A DNA stretch of 64,000 nucleotides, taken from Silurus meridionalis (taxonomy: Eukaryota > Chordata > Actinopteri > Siluriformes > Siluridae). How positions within the stretch are numbered: the stretch's first letter is position 1; every line of letters starts with the position of its first letter. A program made the translations under genes and the position numbers. The DNA lies in assembly GCF_014805685.1 (NCBI RefSeq), contig NC_060893.1, forward strand, positions 466,193-530,192. Direction: 5' to 3'. Of the stretch, positions 13,311-24,064 are shown piece by piece. The notes under the pieces are model-generated. The model had not been told where the DNA came from. It searched no databases and saw only the letters and a program-made list of their open reading frames with translations.

Positions 13311-13319
13311 CGTTGTGGT

Positions 13320-15220
13320 GCTGAGGGTAGTGTGGTGGTTGCACTAGTTGTTGAGATGCTCTAGGTGCCCTAGGTGGTGGAGTGGATTAGGTGGTGGGGT
13401 GCTCTGGGTGAACTAGGTGGTAAGGGGCGCTGGGGGCACTAGGTGGAGAAGTAAATTAGGTGGTGAGGTGCTCTTGGTGCAATAGGTGGTAAGGTGCTCC
13501 AGGTGCACTAGGTGGAGAAGTGCTCTAGGTGCACTAGGTGCTGAAGTGCACTAGGTGCAATAGGTGAAGATGTGCACTTGTCGGCGAGGTGCTCTAGGTT
13601 CACTGTCTGGTAAAGTGCAGTAGGTGCACCAGGTGGTGAAAGGCACCAGGTGGTGAAAGGCACCAAGTGGTGAAATGCACTAGGTGGAGAGGTGCTCTAG
13701 GTGCACTAGGTAGTGAAGGGCGCTAGGGGCACTAGGTGGAGAAGGGTGCTAGGGGCATTAGGTGGAGAAGTGCATTAGGTGGTGAGATGTCCTAGGTGCA
13801 CTGTGTGGTGAAGTGCATTAGGTGCACCAGGTGGTGAAAGGCAGTAGGTGGAGAAGTGATCTAGATTCACTGGGTGGTGAGGTGCTCTATGTGCACTAGG
13901 TTTTGATATGCACTAGTAGAAATAGGTGGTGAAATGCACTAGGTGGTGAAGTGCACTAGGTGGACTAAGTAGTGAGGTGATCTAGGTGCACTGGGTGGTG
14001 ATGTGCACTAGGTGGTTAGGTGCTTGATGTGCATTTGATGGTGAATTGAATAAGGTGCAATAGTTGATGAAGTGCACTAGGTGGTGAAGTGCTCTAGGTG
14101 CACTAGGTGGTGAGGGGTGCTAGGCACTAGGTGCACTGGGTGGTAAGATGCTCTTGGTGCCTTAGGTGGTGAAGTGGTTTAGGTGGTGAGGTGCTTTAGG
14201 TGCAATAGGAGGTGAAGTACACTAGGTGGTGAAGTGCATTAGGTGCAATATGTGGTGAGGTGCTCTAGGTGGTGAAAGGTGCTAGGTGCAGTAGGTGCTA
14301 GGTGCTCTATCTCCTATAGGTGATAAAGTGCACTAGGTGTTGTGGTGGTGAAGTACACTAGGTGCGCTAGGTGGTTAAGTGCACTGGTGTTGTGGTGCTT
14401 TTGCTGCACTTGGTGGTGAGGTGCTCTAGGTTCACTAGGTGGTGAAATGCCGTGCCTGGTGAAGTGCACTAGGTGCACTGGGTAGTGATGTGCATTAGGT
14501 ACACTGGGTGGGTAAGTGCACTAGGTAATGTAGGTGGTGTAGTGCTCTAGGTGCACTAGCTGAAGAAGTAAACTAGGTGTTGATGTGCACTAGGTGCACT
14601 GGGTGGTATAGTGCACAAAGTGCACTTGCTTGAGAAGTGCCCTAGGTGGTGAAATGCACTAGGTGGTGAGGAGCACTAGGTGGTGATGTGCACTGGGCAG
14701 TGATGTGCACTAGGTGATCTAGATGGTGAAGTAATCTAGGTGCACTGGAGGGTTAGGTGCTCTAGGTGCATTGGGTGGTAAAATGCAATAGGTGCATTAG
14801 GTGGTTAAGTGTTCTAGGTGCACTAGCTGAACTGGGTGGTGCATTGCACTAGGTGCTCTTTATGCACTGGGTGGTGAGCTGCTCTAGGTGAACATTAGGT
14901 GCACTGAGTGGTGAAGTGCAACAGGTGGTAAAGTGCACTAGCTGAACTAATTGGTGTACTGCTCTATGTGCAGTAGGTGGTCAAGTGCACTATGTGTTTA
15001 TATGCTCTAGGTGCAGTGGGTGATGAAGTGCTCTAGGTGGAATAGGTGGTAAGGTGCTTTAGGTTCACCAGGTGGTGAAGGGCACTAGGGGGGAGACGTG
15101 CACAAGGTGGTTAAGTGCTCTAGGTGAACTAGATGGTGAGATGCTCTATGTGCAGTAGGCGATCAAGAGCACTGAATGATGAAGTGTTTTAGGTGCACTA
15201 GGTGTTGAGATGCTCTAGGT
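13320..15220. repeat. CTAG-rich degenerate minisatellite, block 1
   Basis: An irregular tandem array of roughly 8-9 bp subunits (ctaggtgca, ctaggtggt, gaagtgcac) grouped into about 17-27 bp units such as gtgcactaggtggtgaa. Copies are heavily diverged, so no single period holds throughout. Almost every subunit carries CTAG. It is one array with blocks 16140-17563, 20073-20473 and 21806-21897, split by transposon insertions. Confidence 0.95.
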
Positions 15221-15745
15221 CAGGGGTGTCAAACTCTGGCCCGTGTAATTATATTTGGCCCGCAAGATCATATCAAATGTGTATTAGAGCTGGCGCGCCA
15301 GTGTATAGCACATACACCGCTAATACTTTAAATCCCAGAATGCTTTTTTGGTGTGTTAGTGCGTCAGTCGAGACCGCTGAAAAACTCTGCGTACTCAGCG
15401 CTGAATTTACCCGCCGATTTACTGACTTTGAAGCCCAGAAATGTAGATTTGAACTTTAGTAATCCGTTTGTGGTTGACGTGGTAAGCGCATTAAACAACC
15501 TCCAAAGGACCTGATTGAACTCCAGTGTAGAGACATGCTCAAGTCAAAGTACGAGTCTGTGTGTGCTGTACAGTTTCCATGTTTCCTCCCGACACACTGC
15601 TCCAACTCCGTGCCCAAGCTGCTCTAATGCTTTCTATGTTCGGCATCTCATATCTTTGTGAGCAACTGTTCTCTTTGATGAAGATGCACAAATCACCACT
15701 CAGGAGTCTCACTGATCAACACCTTTACTCAATCCTGAGGATTTC

Positions 15746-15776
15746 CTCAGCTCAGAGTCTAACTCCAGACATGATG
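15746..15776 (+). repeat. Single native copy of the 31-bp minisatellite unit
   Basis: The sequence ctcagctcagagtctaac then tccagacatgatg encodes SAQSLTPDMM near the transposase C-terminus. It differs from the first unit of the array at 1-3600 by about one base, identifying it as the source sequence of that array. Confidence 0.9.
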
Positions 15777-15789
15777 CACTTGTATCTAA

Positions 15790-15791
<2 letters not shown>

Positions 15792-15883
<92 letters not shown>
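15792..15883. repeat. (TA)n(GA)n compound microsatellite
   Basis: About 62 bp of TA followed by about 29 bp of GA inside the hAT copy. Confidence 0.97.
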
Positions 15884-15885
<2 letters not shown>

Positions 15886-16139
15886 AACGAATACCACTGA
15901 TGTGTTTTATTTCAAATTTAATGTCTTATGTGTTTATAATATTAAACTTTGGTTGTTCCAAAATCAATGTTTATGCAAAACTAGTTTGTTTCCATATGAA
16001 AAGTTTCAACATTACACATCTGGAGAGATGGAAAACATGCACAATTGCAGTCAATTTTTCAATAAATATAGAGTTTGGCCAGTGACTTCGTCCCAGTATT
16101 TAATTTTGGGTTACTGTGAATTTGAGTTTGACACCCTTG

Positions 16140-17563
16140 CTCTAGGTGAACTAGGGGAATGAGATGGTGCTCTATGTGCACTCGGTCGTCAAGTGCACTA
16201 GGTGATGAAATGCTCTTGGTGCAGTAGGTGGTAAAGTGCTCTAGGTGGAATAGGTGGTGAGGTGCTTTAGGTGGTGAAGGGCTCTAGGTGCAGTAGGTGG
16301 TGATGTGGTCCAGGTGCAATCGGTGGTGAAGTGCCCTGGGAGGTGACGTGCTCAAGGTGGTGAGGAACTGGGTGGTGAGTTTCTTTAGATGCACAAGGTG
16401 CTGAGGTGCACGGTGTGGTGACAATGCACTAGGTGCTCTGGGTGGTGAGGTGCTCTAGGTTCAACAGGTGGTCAGGTGCACTGTTTGGTGAAGGCCGCTA
16501 TGCATTAGGTGGTGAAGTGAACTAGGTGAACTATTTGGTGAGGTGCTCTATGTGCACTAACTAGTGAAGTGCACTAGGTTGTAAAGGGTGCTAGGCACTA
16601 GGTGGTGACGTGCACAAGGTGGTGAGGTGCTTTAGGTGCCCTCAGCATTGATGGGTACTAGGGGCACTAGGAGGTGAAGAGCACTAGGTGGAGAGGTGCT
16701 CTTGGTGCACTAGTTGCAGAAGTGCACTAGCTAAACTGCGTTTTACAGTGCACTAGGTGGTGAGGTGCTCTAGGTGCACTAGGTGGTGATTTGCACATGG
16801 TGTTCTGCACTAGGTGCACAAGATGGTGAGATGCTCTATGTGCACTAGGTGGTCACATGCACTAGGTTATGAAGTGCTCTAGATGCCCTGGGAAGTGAAG
16901 TGCTCTAGGTGCAGAAGTGCACTAGGTGTTGAGATGCTCCAGGTGCCCTAGGTGGTAAAGTGATTTAGGTGCACTAGGTGGACTAGATGGTGAACTTGGT
17001 GGTGAATTGCACTACATAGCGACATGCACTAGATGCACTAGGTTGTAAAGTCCACTAGGTGCACTAGGTGGTGAGGTGCTCTAGGTGCAATAAAGTGGAG
17101 TAGGTGGTGAAGTGGAGTAGGTGTTGAGGTGTTCTGGGTGCATTAGGTGTTGAATTCCACTAGGTGAACTAGGTGGTGAGGTGCTTTAGGTGGCAAAGTT
17201 TCTCTAGGTGCACTGGGTAGTAAAATGCACTAGGTGGTGAGGTGCTCTAGGTGCACTGGGTAATAAATGACATGCTCTACGTGCAATAGGTGGTGAGGTG
17301 CTCTATCTGCACTAACAAGTGAAGTGCACTAGGTGGTAAAGGGCACTAGGCACTAGGTGGAGAAATGCACTTGGTGGTGAAGTGCTTTAGCTGACATAGG
17401 TGGTGAAGTGCTCTAGGTACACTAGGTGGTCTAGTGCTCTAGGTGCACTGGTTGGTGTATTGCTTTAGGTGCACTAGGTGGTGAGGTGCTGTAGGTGCAC
17501 TAGCTGGTGAATAGCGCTAGAGGCACTAGCTGTAGAAGTCCACTAGCTGGACTAGGTGGTGAG
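16140..17563. repeat. CTAG-rich degenerate minisatellite, block 2
   Basis: Continuation of the array at 13320-15220, resuming with the target duplication ctctaggt of the hAT insertion and using the same ctaggtgcactaggtggtgaa vocabulary. Confidence 0.95.
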
Positions 17564-17565
17564 GT

Positions 17566-18172
17566 GTAGAATTACTGAGTTTTTTATTTTCTGGAGGTGT
17601 TATTCACCCCTGCTGAGATTTTCACAGTTCTTCAGCTTGATTCTCCTCCTGCTTTTGTTGTGCAAACCACCCAACACCTGTGAGGCCTGGCACATTTGCA
17701 TTTGTTTACTGAGACTGAGAAAGCCTAATGAGTTCAGGTGACCCATGAGAGCTTGAATTTAGAGCTTGAACTAACAGAGTTGTCTTCAGCTTTACTGTTA
17801 AATTCTGCATATCCTTGTAAAGGACCCTAAGTTGTCGGAGTTCCTCCAGAATGGCCGCCTTATCTTCACTGAGTTATCTTCACTACCAGTGGCCATTCGA
17901 CATCATGCAACCTGTCACTCAGCACTGACTATTCAGCAGAGTCACTCAGCACTGACCATTCAGCAGTGGTCACTCAGCAGTGGCCTTTCAGCATGCATTC
18001 TGCATCACGCAACCTACCGAACAGCAGCTAAGATAGCAAGAATCACCTCATGTACGATCAGCTCTATACCCAGTACAGTTGAGTGTTCTGAATCCTGTAC
18101 CGTGTTTTGACTGACAGGCTGGGGCGAGTACAATCCCCTGATCAGCGCACACCAGATAGTGAAAATCCTAAC
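17566..18172 (+). mobile_element. Probable LTR of an LTR retrotransposon
   Basis: The block starts tgtagaattactg directly at the edge of the minisatellite and ends atcctaaca, giving TG...CA ends. It is followed by ttttgtccttcgagctggat, which resembles the leader after the 5' LTR of BEL/Pao-type fish elements. Internally, a cagcactgaccattcagcag motif is repeated. No second LTR and no gag/pol were found, so this is a partial element. Confidence 0.4.
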
Positions 18173-18689
18173 ATTTTGTCCTTCGAGCTGGATAGGAAAC
18201 CTTCCTAACAATTGGTCGTGATTCTGTCCATTGTAACTGTGTATGTAAGGGTGTATGCAGCATTGCATGACTACAGCACAGTGCTGTGCATAAAAGCAGA
18301 CCGACCCAGGCGGGACAATCATTTCTTCTGGGAATGCTGCAGACCATCAGGGATTGCACGGTCCATCAAGCTTGCAGAACAGAGCCAGACTGGAATTTGG
18401 CAATTCATGAACTGATGGCATTCATTTTAATTCTGTTTGTAAGAGCAATCATGTGTCCCGTTGGTGCCATTGTGGATTGTTGGTCAGAAAGTTTTCTGGT
18501 GCCAGTAATCAAAGAGGAAACCCAAAACGATAACAGACTATAACCACATACGGGTATGTGAATGTGTGTATAATTTTACACCAGTGCTACAATGTTTTCT
18601 GATGTGTACTATACACGCCTATAGAGAAAAAGCACATATACCCATGACTCTCTCTCTCTCTGCAAATGTGTCAGGCCTTACAGGTAATT
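18173..18689. other. Unassigned sequence between the LTR-like block and the LINE
   Basis: Possibly the start of the LTR element interior. Open frames here (for example 18286-18543 plus) show no recognisable gag or pol motif. A short CT tract lies at 18648-18660. Confidence 0.35.
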
Positions 18690-20066
18690 GGTGTGTTTGC
18701 ACAACAAAAGCAGGAGAACAATGAAGCTGAAGGCCTGTGAAATCTCAGCATCTTTGATTCTACTAGGTGTGAGGTCCTAGAGCCACCTTGTTGAAACTGT
18801 GACTGTAGTTTCCTCCCGTAGCGCCGCTTTGCGTCCTTCACCGCTCTGCGAACACTGTAAGATGCAGCTTTGTATTCATCCATGTCCCCGGTGTCGAGCC
18901 CCATGTTGTAGGCAGCGGACCGGGATCTCAGTGCGTCGTGGATGGTTTTATCCACCCACGGCTTCTGGTTGGGAAACGTCCTGATAGTGTTTTATTGCAC
19001 CATATCATCCGCTAGTTTCCCGATGAATCCCACAACCGCATGTCCCAGTCTGCGTCATCGAAAGGGTCCCTGCAGAGTGGCCACCGATTGGTCAGTCCAG
19101 CGCGTGACCTCCCTCTGAACCGGAGCTTCCTGTTTCAGCCTTTGTTTGTAAACAGGCATGAGGAAGATGGCGGCATAGTCTGATTTTCCCAACAGTGGAT
19201 GTGATTGTGCCTTGTAGCTTTTCTTAAAGTTGTGTAGCAGTGGTCCAGTGTCCTTTCGCCCCTGGTGGGGCAGGTGATGTGCTGATGAAAGTTCGGTAGT
19301 GCGAGCGCAGTGTCCCAATGCTGTGTTTGGCGAAGAGTTGCAAAAGAGTTGAAAAGTTATTGTCCCATACTGCAGTGTCCGTGTCGGCTTGAGGTGGGAT
19401 ATAAACGGCACTGACTATGGCCGAGCTGAATTCCCGAGGTAGATAAAAGGGCCGACATTTGATGGTCAGTAGTTCCAGGTTTGGTGTGCAGGAGCGTGAA
19501 AGAGGAACGATGCTCGCGCTGTCGCACCAGTGGTTGTTGTTCACCATCAGACACATTCCACCTCCTCTTGACTTCCCCGACTCCAGTGTTCTGTCCATGC
19601 GGTGAACCGAGAAAAACTCGGCCGGCTGGATGGCGTGGTCCAGTACCGCTGGGTTCAGCCATGTCTCGGTGAAGCAGAAAAGGTTGCAGTCCCGAATATC
19701 CCTCTGGAACTTGACCCTTGTCCTGAGGTCGTCGAGCTTGTTCTCCAGTGACTGGATGTTGGCTAAAAGGATACTAGGTAAGGGAGCGCGGTGTGCGCGT
19801 GCCCTCAGCCTGTTCCTGATGCCGGCTCATTTCCCTCGCGGATGCCGGTAGGGGTCGCGTCCTTTGTTCTCCCTCAGGATTTTGCTCAGCCAGCATGAGT
19901 CTGGTTTTGAGTCCGGCAAAAAGTGAGTGCATTGTACACCAATAGATATAAGAGTGTCTCTGTCATATCTAATGATGACCATCTTGTGTAGATGGAACTG
20001 TAACTAATTAAATAGAAGTATAAAATAAACAAAAAAAGAAAAAAACGGCGCCATCTTGAACATCTA
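18690..20066 (-). mobile_element. Rex1/CR1-like LINE, 5' part (endonuclease region), degraded
   Basis: Read on the minus strand, the element starts near 20066 with TCAAGATGGCGCCG. It then shows endonuclease-domain pieces: FSVHRMDRTLESG, GGGMCLMVNNN, LLTIKCRPFYLPREF, VYIPPQADTDTA. After these come SDYAAIFLMPVYKQRLKQE and WVDKTIHDALRSRSAAYN with the linker toward the reverse transcriptase. It stops near 18690, before the RT core. Frameshifts break the frame several times. It lies in the gap between minisatellite blocks and is therefore an insertion into the array. Confidence 0.75.
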
Positions 20067-20072
20067 GTTGGT

Positions 20073-20473
20073 TAAGTCGTCTAGGTGCAATAGGTGGTGA
20101 AGTGGAGAAGGTGGTGAGCTGCTCTAGGTGCACTAGGTGCAATAGGTGGCGATGTGCTTTAGGTGCACTATGTGGTGAAGGGCACTAGGCACTAGGTGTT
20201 GAAGTGCACTAGGTGGTAAGGTGCTTTAGGTGCAAAGGGTGGTGAAGCGCACTAGCTGCAATTGGTGGTGAGGTGCTTTAGATGCAATATGTGGTCAAGT
20301 GCTCTACATGCAACATGTAGTCATGTGCTCTAGGTGCAATACGTGGTGAGGTGCACTAGGTGAAGAAGTGCACTAGGTGCCCTAGGTAAAGATGTGGACT
20401 AGGTGCACTGGGAAGTGATGTGCACTAGGTGCAATGGGTGGTGAAGTGCACTAGGCTGTGAAATGCTCCAGGT
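20073..20473. repeat. CTAG-rich degenerate minisatellite, block 3
   Basis: The same array resumes (gtcgtctaggtgcaataggtggtgaag) and runs to ctccaggt, the left target site of the next hAT element. Confidence 0.93.
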
Positions 20474-20699
20474 CAGGGGTGGCCAACCCGTGGCTCGCAA
20501 ACCGCATGCGGCTCTTTGGCTGGTTTCATGCGGCTCTTACGTTCATATCGAAGTTTGTGTTTGTTTGTTTTTTTATGTGCGTGTTCGCTTCGCTTGAGTT
20601 CAATACGGTATTTTTAAGACTTAAACGAGCTTGCCCCTACTGGGACACTTTGCGGTATATCAGACCTATGATTGGCAAACTACGTCCAATCATAAATTA

Positions 20700-21110
20700 C
20701 AGGATGCACCAAAAATTTTCGGCCGGAATACCTAAATCACCAAAACAACACGGCAGAAACACAATTGAAATGATGCAATAAAAAAGCGCAGCAGCACACG
20801 GTTATCTGGATAAGAGCAACATGTCTGCGGTGTGCGGAGAGCGATGTGCAAAACATGCAATGCTGAAATTTCAAGAGGGGGTGTATCTGCAAAGAGTTTC
20901 TCCATGTCGGGTTTAATTTATCACCTGAAATCCAAACATCCCAATTGCCTTCTAAATATGAGAAGAATGCGGCGCAGAATGCGCACTCCGTCCGGATGTT
21001 TTTGAAAAGGCAGGAACGTTTTCCAGTGATGGTGCCAAGGCAAAATTCAAAACACAAAAATTATGGATTTCATTGCCTTTTGAATTGAATTTTCATTTCG
21101 GTGCATCCCT
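20700..21110 (+). mobile_element. Nested hAT fragment encoding part of a BED zinc finger
   Basis: The ends caggatgcaccaaaaatttt and catttcggtgcatccct form the terminal repeat pair of a second hAT family. The plus strand between them encodes, with frameshifts, CNAEISRGGVSAKSFSMSG then LIYHLKSKHP. This carries the C and HxxxxH pattern of a BED finger, the N-terminal DNA-binding domain of hAT transposases. The catalytic region is absent, so it is a deletion derivative. Confidence 0.65.
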
Positions 21111-21119
21111 AAAATATTA

Positions 21120-21193
21120 TCGTTGGTGTGGCCCTCTGACACAATTCAGGTTTCTCATGTGGCCCCTTGTAAAAAATTAATTGCCCACCCCTG
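21120..21193 (-). mobile_element. Isolated terminus of another hAT-type element
   Basis: Read on the minus strand from 21193 it begins caggggtgggcaattaat and continues with ggggccacatgagaaacc. This is a hAT-like terminal sequence distinct from the two families around it. The partner end is not visible. Confidence 0.5.
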
Positions 21194-21643
21194 TGGTATA
21201 TTCATCTCACGCACATGCACATTTGACGAAAATACCGTATTACACTCAAGCGAAGTGAACACGCACATAAAAAACCCACACAAAGTCTGTGTTTTCTACC
21301 CTGAAAACACGTAAAATCAAAGCATCGATCTGTTCTGACTGACACTCATGTGAAAGAATTGATTCGAGTGGCAACAACGGAATACGAGGCAGATTTGAAG
21401 GGAATTGTTCAAGGCAAGGAATGCCAAAAGTCTCACTAAGTAACATGCATAGTAAAAGAAAAATGCTATTGTAAATTATTATATTTTGTTTGTGGACTTG
21501 GTTAAACTAAGAGTTTGTGTGTGTGAGACAGTGCACACAATGTTCATTGTTGAAAATGACTGTCCTGTGGTCTTAGAACTGCAGGAGTCAATTTTTTGTC
21601 ATTATGTTGGTGTGTGACATTTACAATAAATCTGGCTGAGCAG

Positions 21644-21645
<2 letters not shown>

Positions 21646-21695
<50 letters not shown>
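21646..21695. repeat. (GT)n microsatellite
   Basis: 50 bp of uninterrupted GT inside the composite hAT element. Confidence 0.97.
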
Positions 21696-21700
<5 letters not shown>

Positions 21701-21805
21701 GAAGGGATGGGTGATGTTCATGTGTGCCCATGTGTATGATGTGGCTCTTTGCAGGAAAACAGTAAAAAATGTGGCTCTCAGTCTCTGACTGGTTGGCCCC
21801 CCCTG

Positions 21806-21897
21806 TTCTAGGGGCACTGGGTGGTTAGGTTCACAAGGTAGTGAAGAACTCTAGGTGCAATATGTAGTCAAGTGTCAATAGCTGCTGAAGTGCACCT
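21806..21897. repeat. CTAG-rich degenerate minisatellite, block 4 (array end)
   Basis: The last, short block of the array (ttctaggggcactgggtggtt), ending near gctgctgaagtgcacc. Confidence 0.85.
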
Positions 21898-22074
21898 TAC
21901 ACACTGAGATATCCCTTCTTCATGAGCAAGCAGTCAGTGGTCCTAATGAACCCACATAACTTGAGAAGTAAAGCAATTTTTTAAACGGGTCTCTTTAATT
22001 AACAAATAGATTCACAGTTTAATGTCACAAAGTAGACAAACTATCAGATTTCAAAAGAAATTGTTTTTTTTACC

Positions 22075-22157
22075 GTGGCGATGTAGGGGCTTGAACTGGC
22101 AATTTTGGGAGGACCTACTAATCATCAAAACAACACCTTACCCACTAAGCTAACTCT
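22075..22157 (-). repeat. tRNA-like sequence with A and B boxes (pol III type)
   Basis: On the minus strand TTAGCTTAGTGGGTAAGG fits an A box and AGTTCAAGCCCC fits a B box at the normal tRNA distance. No complete cloverleaf with a sound acceptor stem could be built, so this is a SINE head or tRNA relic, not a called tRNA gene. Confidence 0.55.
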
Positions 22158-22387
22158 TCTCCATTGTACAAGCAGTCAATGGGCCTCATGAACCAACATT
22201 GTTTCTTTTCCTATACTTCAACACCATGTAACTCATATTTAAAGTAGGCCAAACAAGTCTTTCAAAAAAGACAAAGAAATAAAGCAATTTTTAAACAGAT
22301 CTCCTCAATTAACAAATAGATTTACAGTTTAATGTCACAAAGTAGACAAACTATTAAATTAAAAAAAATAAATAAATAAGAATGTGA

Positions 22388-22476
22388 CATTGGTTTTGCC
22401 AGATATTGAACCCCCAACCTTGTGGGGAGCTGGTGACAGGTACACCAAGAGCTTACCCACGGAGCCATATCTCACC
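22388..22476 (-). repeat. Second tRNA-like sequence with A and B boxes
   Basis: On the minus strand ATGGCTCCGTGGGTAAGC fits an A box and GGTTCAATATC fits a B box, with a longer internal segment than a standard tRNA. It occupies the same place in the triplicated unit as the one at 22075-22157. Confidence 0.55.
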
Positions 22477-22663
22477 CCGTGAGCAAGCAGTCAATGGGCC
22501 TAATGAACCAACATGGTTTCTTTTTCTATACTTCAAGACCATCTAACTCATATTAAAAGTAGGCCAAACAAGTCTTTCAAAAAAGACAAAAGAAATAAAG
22601 CAATCTTTTAAACAGGTCTGTTTGATTAACAAATAGATTTATAGTTTAATGCCACAAAGTAGA

Positions 22664-22722
22664 CCCCATGTCACTTATCTGCACATGTCCAAACCATCTC
22701 AATCTCACCTCTGTTGGAGATG
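22664..22722 (-). mobile_element. RTE-like LINE, short 3' fragment
   Basis: The sequence ctgcacatgtccaaaccatc is identical to the segment of the LINE copies near 49757 (same strand) and 54515 (reverse complement) that encodes RWFGHVQ. Only about 55 bp are kept. Confidence 0.6.
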
Positions 22723-22884
22723 TGGTTCTTGTGCCTGAGTCACTTCTCATAGACTTCTAGTTACTGAGAGAATGTACAGGAAGGAGAAGTTTTGATCCTC
22801 TACCATCATGATCTAAGAGAAAACACTGGTCGCCTAACTATAGAAAAGCCAAGAGTCCAATAAGCAAAGGCCTGTTTGCCTCTC

Positions 22885-23105
22885 CTCTGTTGGTGTAATG
22901 GTCAGTGAAGTGGTCGCTGCTGTCTGACTCGCCCGGTTCAATTCCTACCCCTCAGCTATCCTTTAAATTGTTTAAAAAGTTTTTAAAAAGAACCAAAAAA
23001 GGTCCTAAAAATCAGGTTCTTGCAGGAGATCTGGTGGCTCAATTGGAAGAGCTTTGCCTCTGGGTTGAGAGGTTGCCGGTTCAAGCCCCGGCCAGGACTC
23101 AAAGT
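22885..23105 (+). repeat. Two plus-strand tRNA-like relics
   Basis: At about 22888 ttggtgtaatggtcagtg resembles an A box and cccggttcaattcc a B box. At about 23031 ggtggctcaattggaagagc and gccggttcaagccccgg again match A and B boxes. In the second, a D-arm (GCTC/GAGC) and a T-arm (GCCGG/CCGGC) form, but the T loop is 8 nt and the acceptor stem is poor. I treat both as tRNA-derived repeats. Confidence 0.5.
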
Positions 23106-23732
23106 TAAGAGTGTGGAAGGTTTCGGTGGCTGTAGTGAGGGAGGTGTCAGAAATGGCTGTGTGGAAGGTTGTAAAACTAAGTCAATACTTTTTTGAACGT
23201 TTTTGCTTCATAACCCACTGTTTTCAGCTACTCAGACACCGGGGAGGTACAATGCCTGGATATTGCCCCCCTGCTTCAGGATAACCCACTCAACCATGGA
23301 GGAGATCAGACTGGGAAGCATGTTTAGATGAGGCACAAGCCTTAAACCACTGAGCAACCACTGCTGAAAAGCATTTGTGCTTTTTGGAGGGTTCATACTT
23401 TGTTTGATGCCAGCGCAGTAAGAAAGAAGGCATGTAGGACTGGCTTTGAAACCTTATCACCAGCGTGGACTATATTAAGGACCATGTTCAGGCACAAGCC
23501 TTAACCCACTGAGCTACCACAGAAGTGCTTTTTTTTTGGTGGGGTTATCTTTCATTAAAGAGCAGGAAATCAAGAAATTAATCCAACACAGAGCGGACAG
23601 AATTGAAATGTTTTCAGAGTGGACAAGGTCCAGAAGTTTTATTTACCAACACAGCAACCACCAGCTCGAGCAGGAATCAAACTCTCAAACTCATCCTCAT
23701 GGGGACCCTGACATTAACCCAGTAGGCTATCA

Positions 23733-23765
23733 CATCCATCCATCCATCCATCTATCCATCCATCC

Positions 23766-23853
<88 letters not shown>
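23733..23853. repeat. (CATC)n(TATC)n microsatellite
   Basis: About 120 bp of tetranucleotide repeat at the outer end of the left inverted arm. Confidence 0.97.
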
Positions 23854-23864
23854 GATATTAATAT

Positions 23865-24064
23865 GATGTGAGGTCCAGTTAACAGCTAAAACAGGTAGAA
23901 GTAATAACTACTTTTTACTTAAGTACATGTCAGAGCCAAGACTTCTTTACTTTCACTTGAGTAAAAAAGTTTAATCAGTTCTTCAACTTTTACCCGAGTA
24001 TTTTAATACATGAGCATCTGTACTTCTACTTAAGTAAAGGATGTGTGTACTTTTGCCACCTCTG
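23865..24064 (+). repeat. Left arm of a 200-bp inverted duplication
   Basis: This arm is the reverse complement of 24355-24554 with about three mismatches over 200 bp. It ends in cacctctg, the terminal sequence of the hAT-like element at 24355-25710. The TATC microsatellite on its outer side mirrors the GATA tract beyond the other arm. Confidence 0.92.

Larger units (their letters stand above)
15221..16139 (+). mobile_element. hAT transposon copy with both ends and target duplication
   Basis: Terminal inverted repeats are caggggtgtcaaactc (left) and gagtttgacacccttg (right). A perfect 8-bp duplication, ctctaggt, flanks it at 15213-15220 and 16140-16147. The plus strand keeps pieces of a hAT transposase of the GTF2IRD2-like type: ETAEKLCVLSAEFTRRF near 15370, and LSMFGISYLCEQLFSLMK (the C-terminal dimerisation region) near 15630. 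The middle of the gene is missing and stops occur, so it is a non-autonomous relic. A (TA)n(GA)n tract at 15792-15883 follows the last coding piece. Confidence 0.9.
20474..21805. mobile_element. hAT-like element, composite and nested
   Basis: Outer ends are caggggtggccaacc at 20474 and ggttggccccccctg ending 21805, an inverted pair. The flanks ctccaggt and ttctaggg are related 8-mers of the array (5 of 8 bases shared), consistent with a diverged target duplication. The ends carry the tggctc and gcggctcttt motifs typical of this hAT MITE type. The interior holds other insertions: 20700-21110, a foreign terminus at 21120-21193, an inverted pair of about 42 bp (20574-20615 and 21228-21276) and a GT microsatellite. 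Confidence 0.75.
21922..22665. repeat. Triplicated segment with tRNA-like heads
   Basis: Three direct copies begin at about 21924, 22168 and 22492 with gagcaagcagtcaatgggcc or a close variant. They share the block ttaacaaatagatttacagt then ttaatgtcacaaagtagac. The start-to-start distances are about 245 and 323 bp; the first copy lacks a segment of about 75 bp (the tatacttcaacaccat and aggccaaacaagtcttt blocks). The junction between copies 1 and 2, and between 2 and 3, holds a minus-strand tRNA-like sequence. Confidence 0.8.

Noticed and set aside
19155..19178. A possible L1 5' end (gaggaagatggcggcatag resembles the start of the L1 at 37980)
   Set aside because: On the minus strand these bases encode the conserved YAAIFLMP stretch of the Rex1-like LINE, so the match is coincidental.
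23031..23100. A functional tRNA gene
   Set aside because: A and B boxes are present, but the T loop is 8 nt and the acceptor stem does not pair properly.
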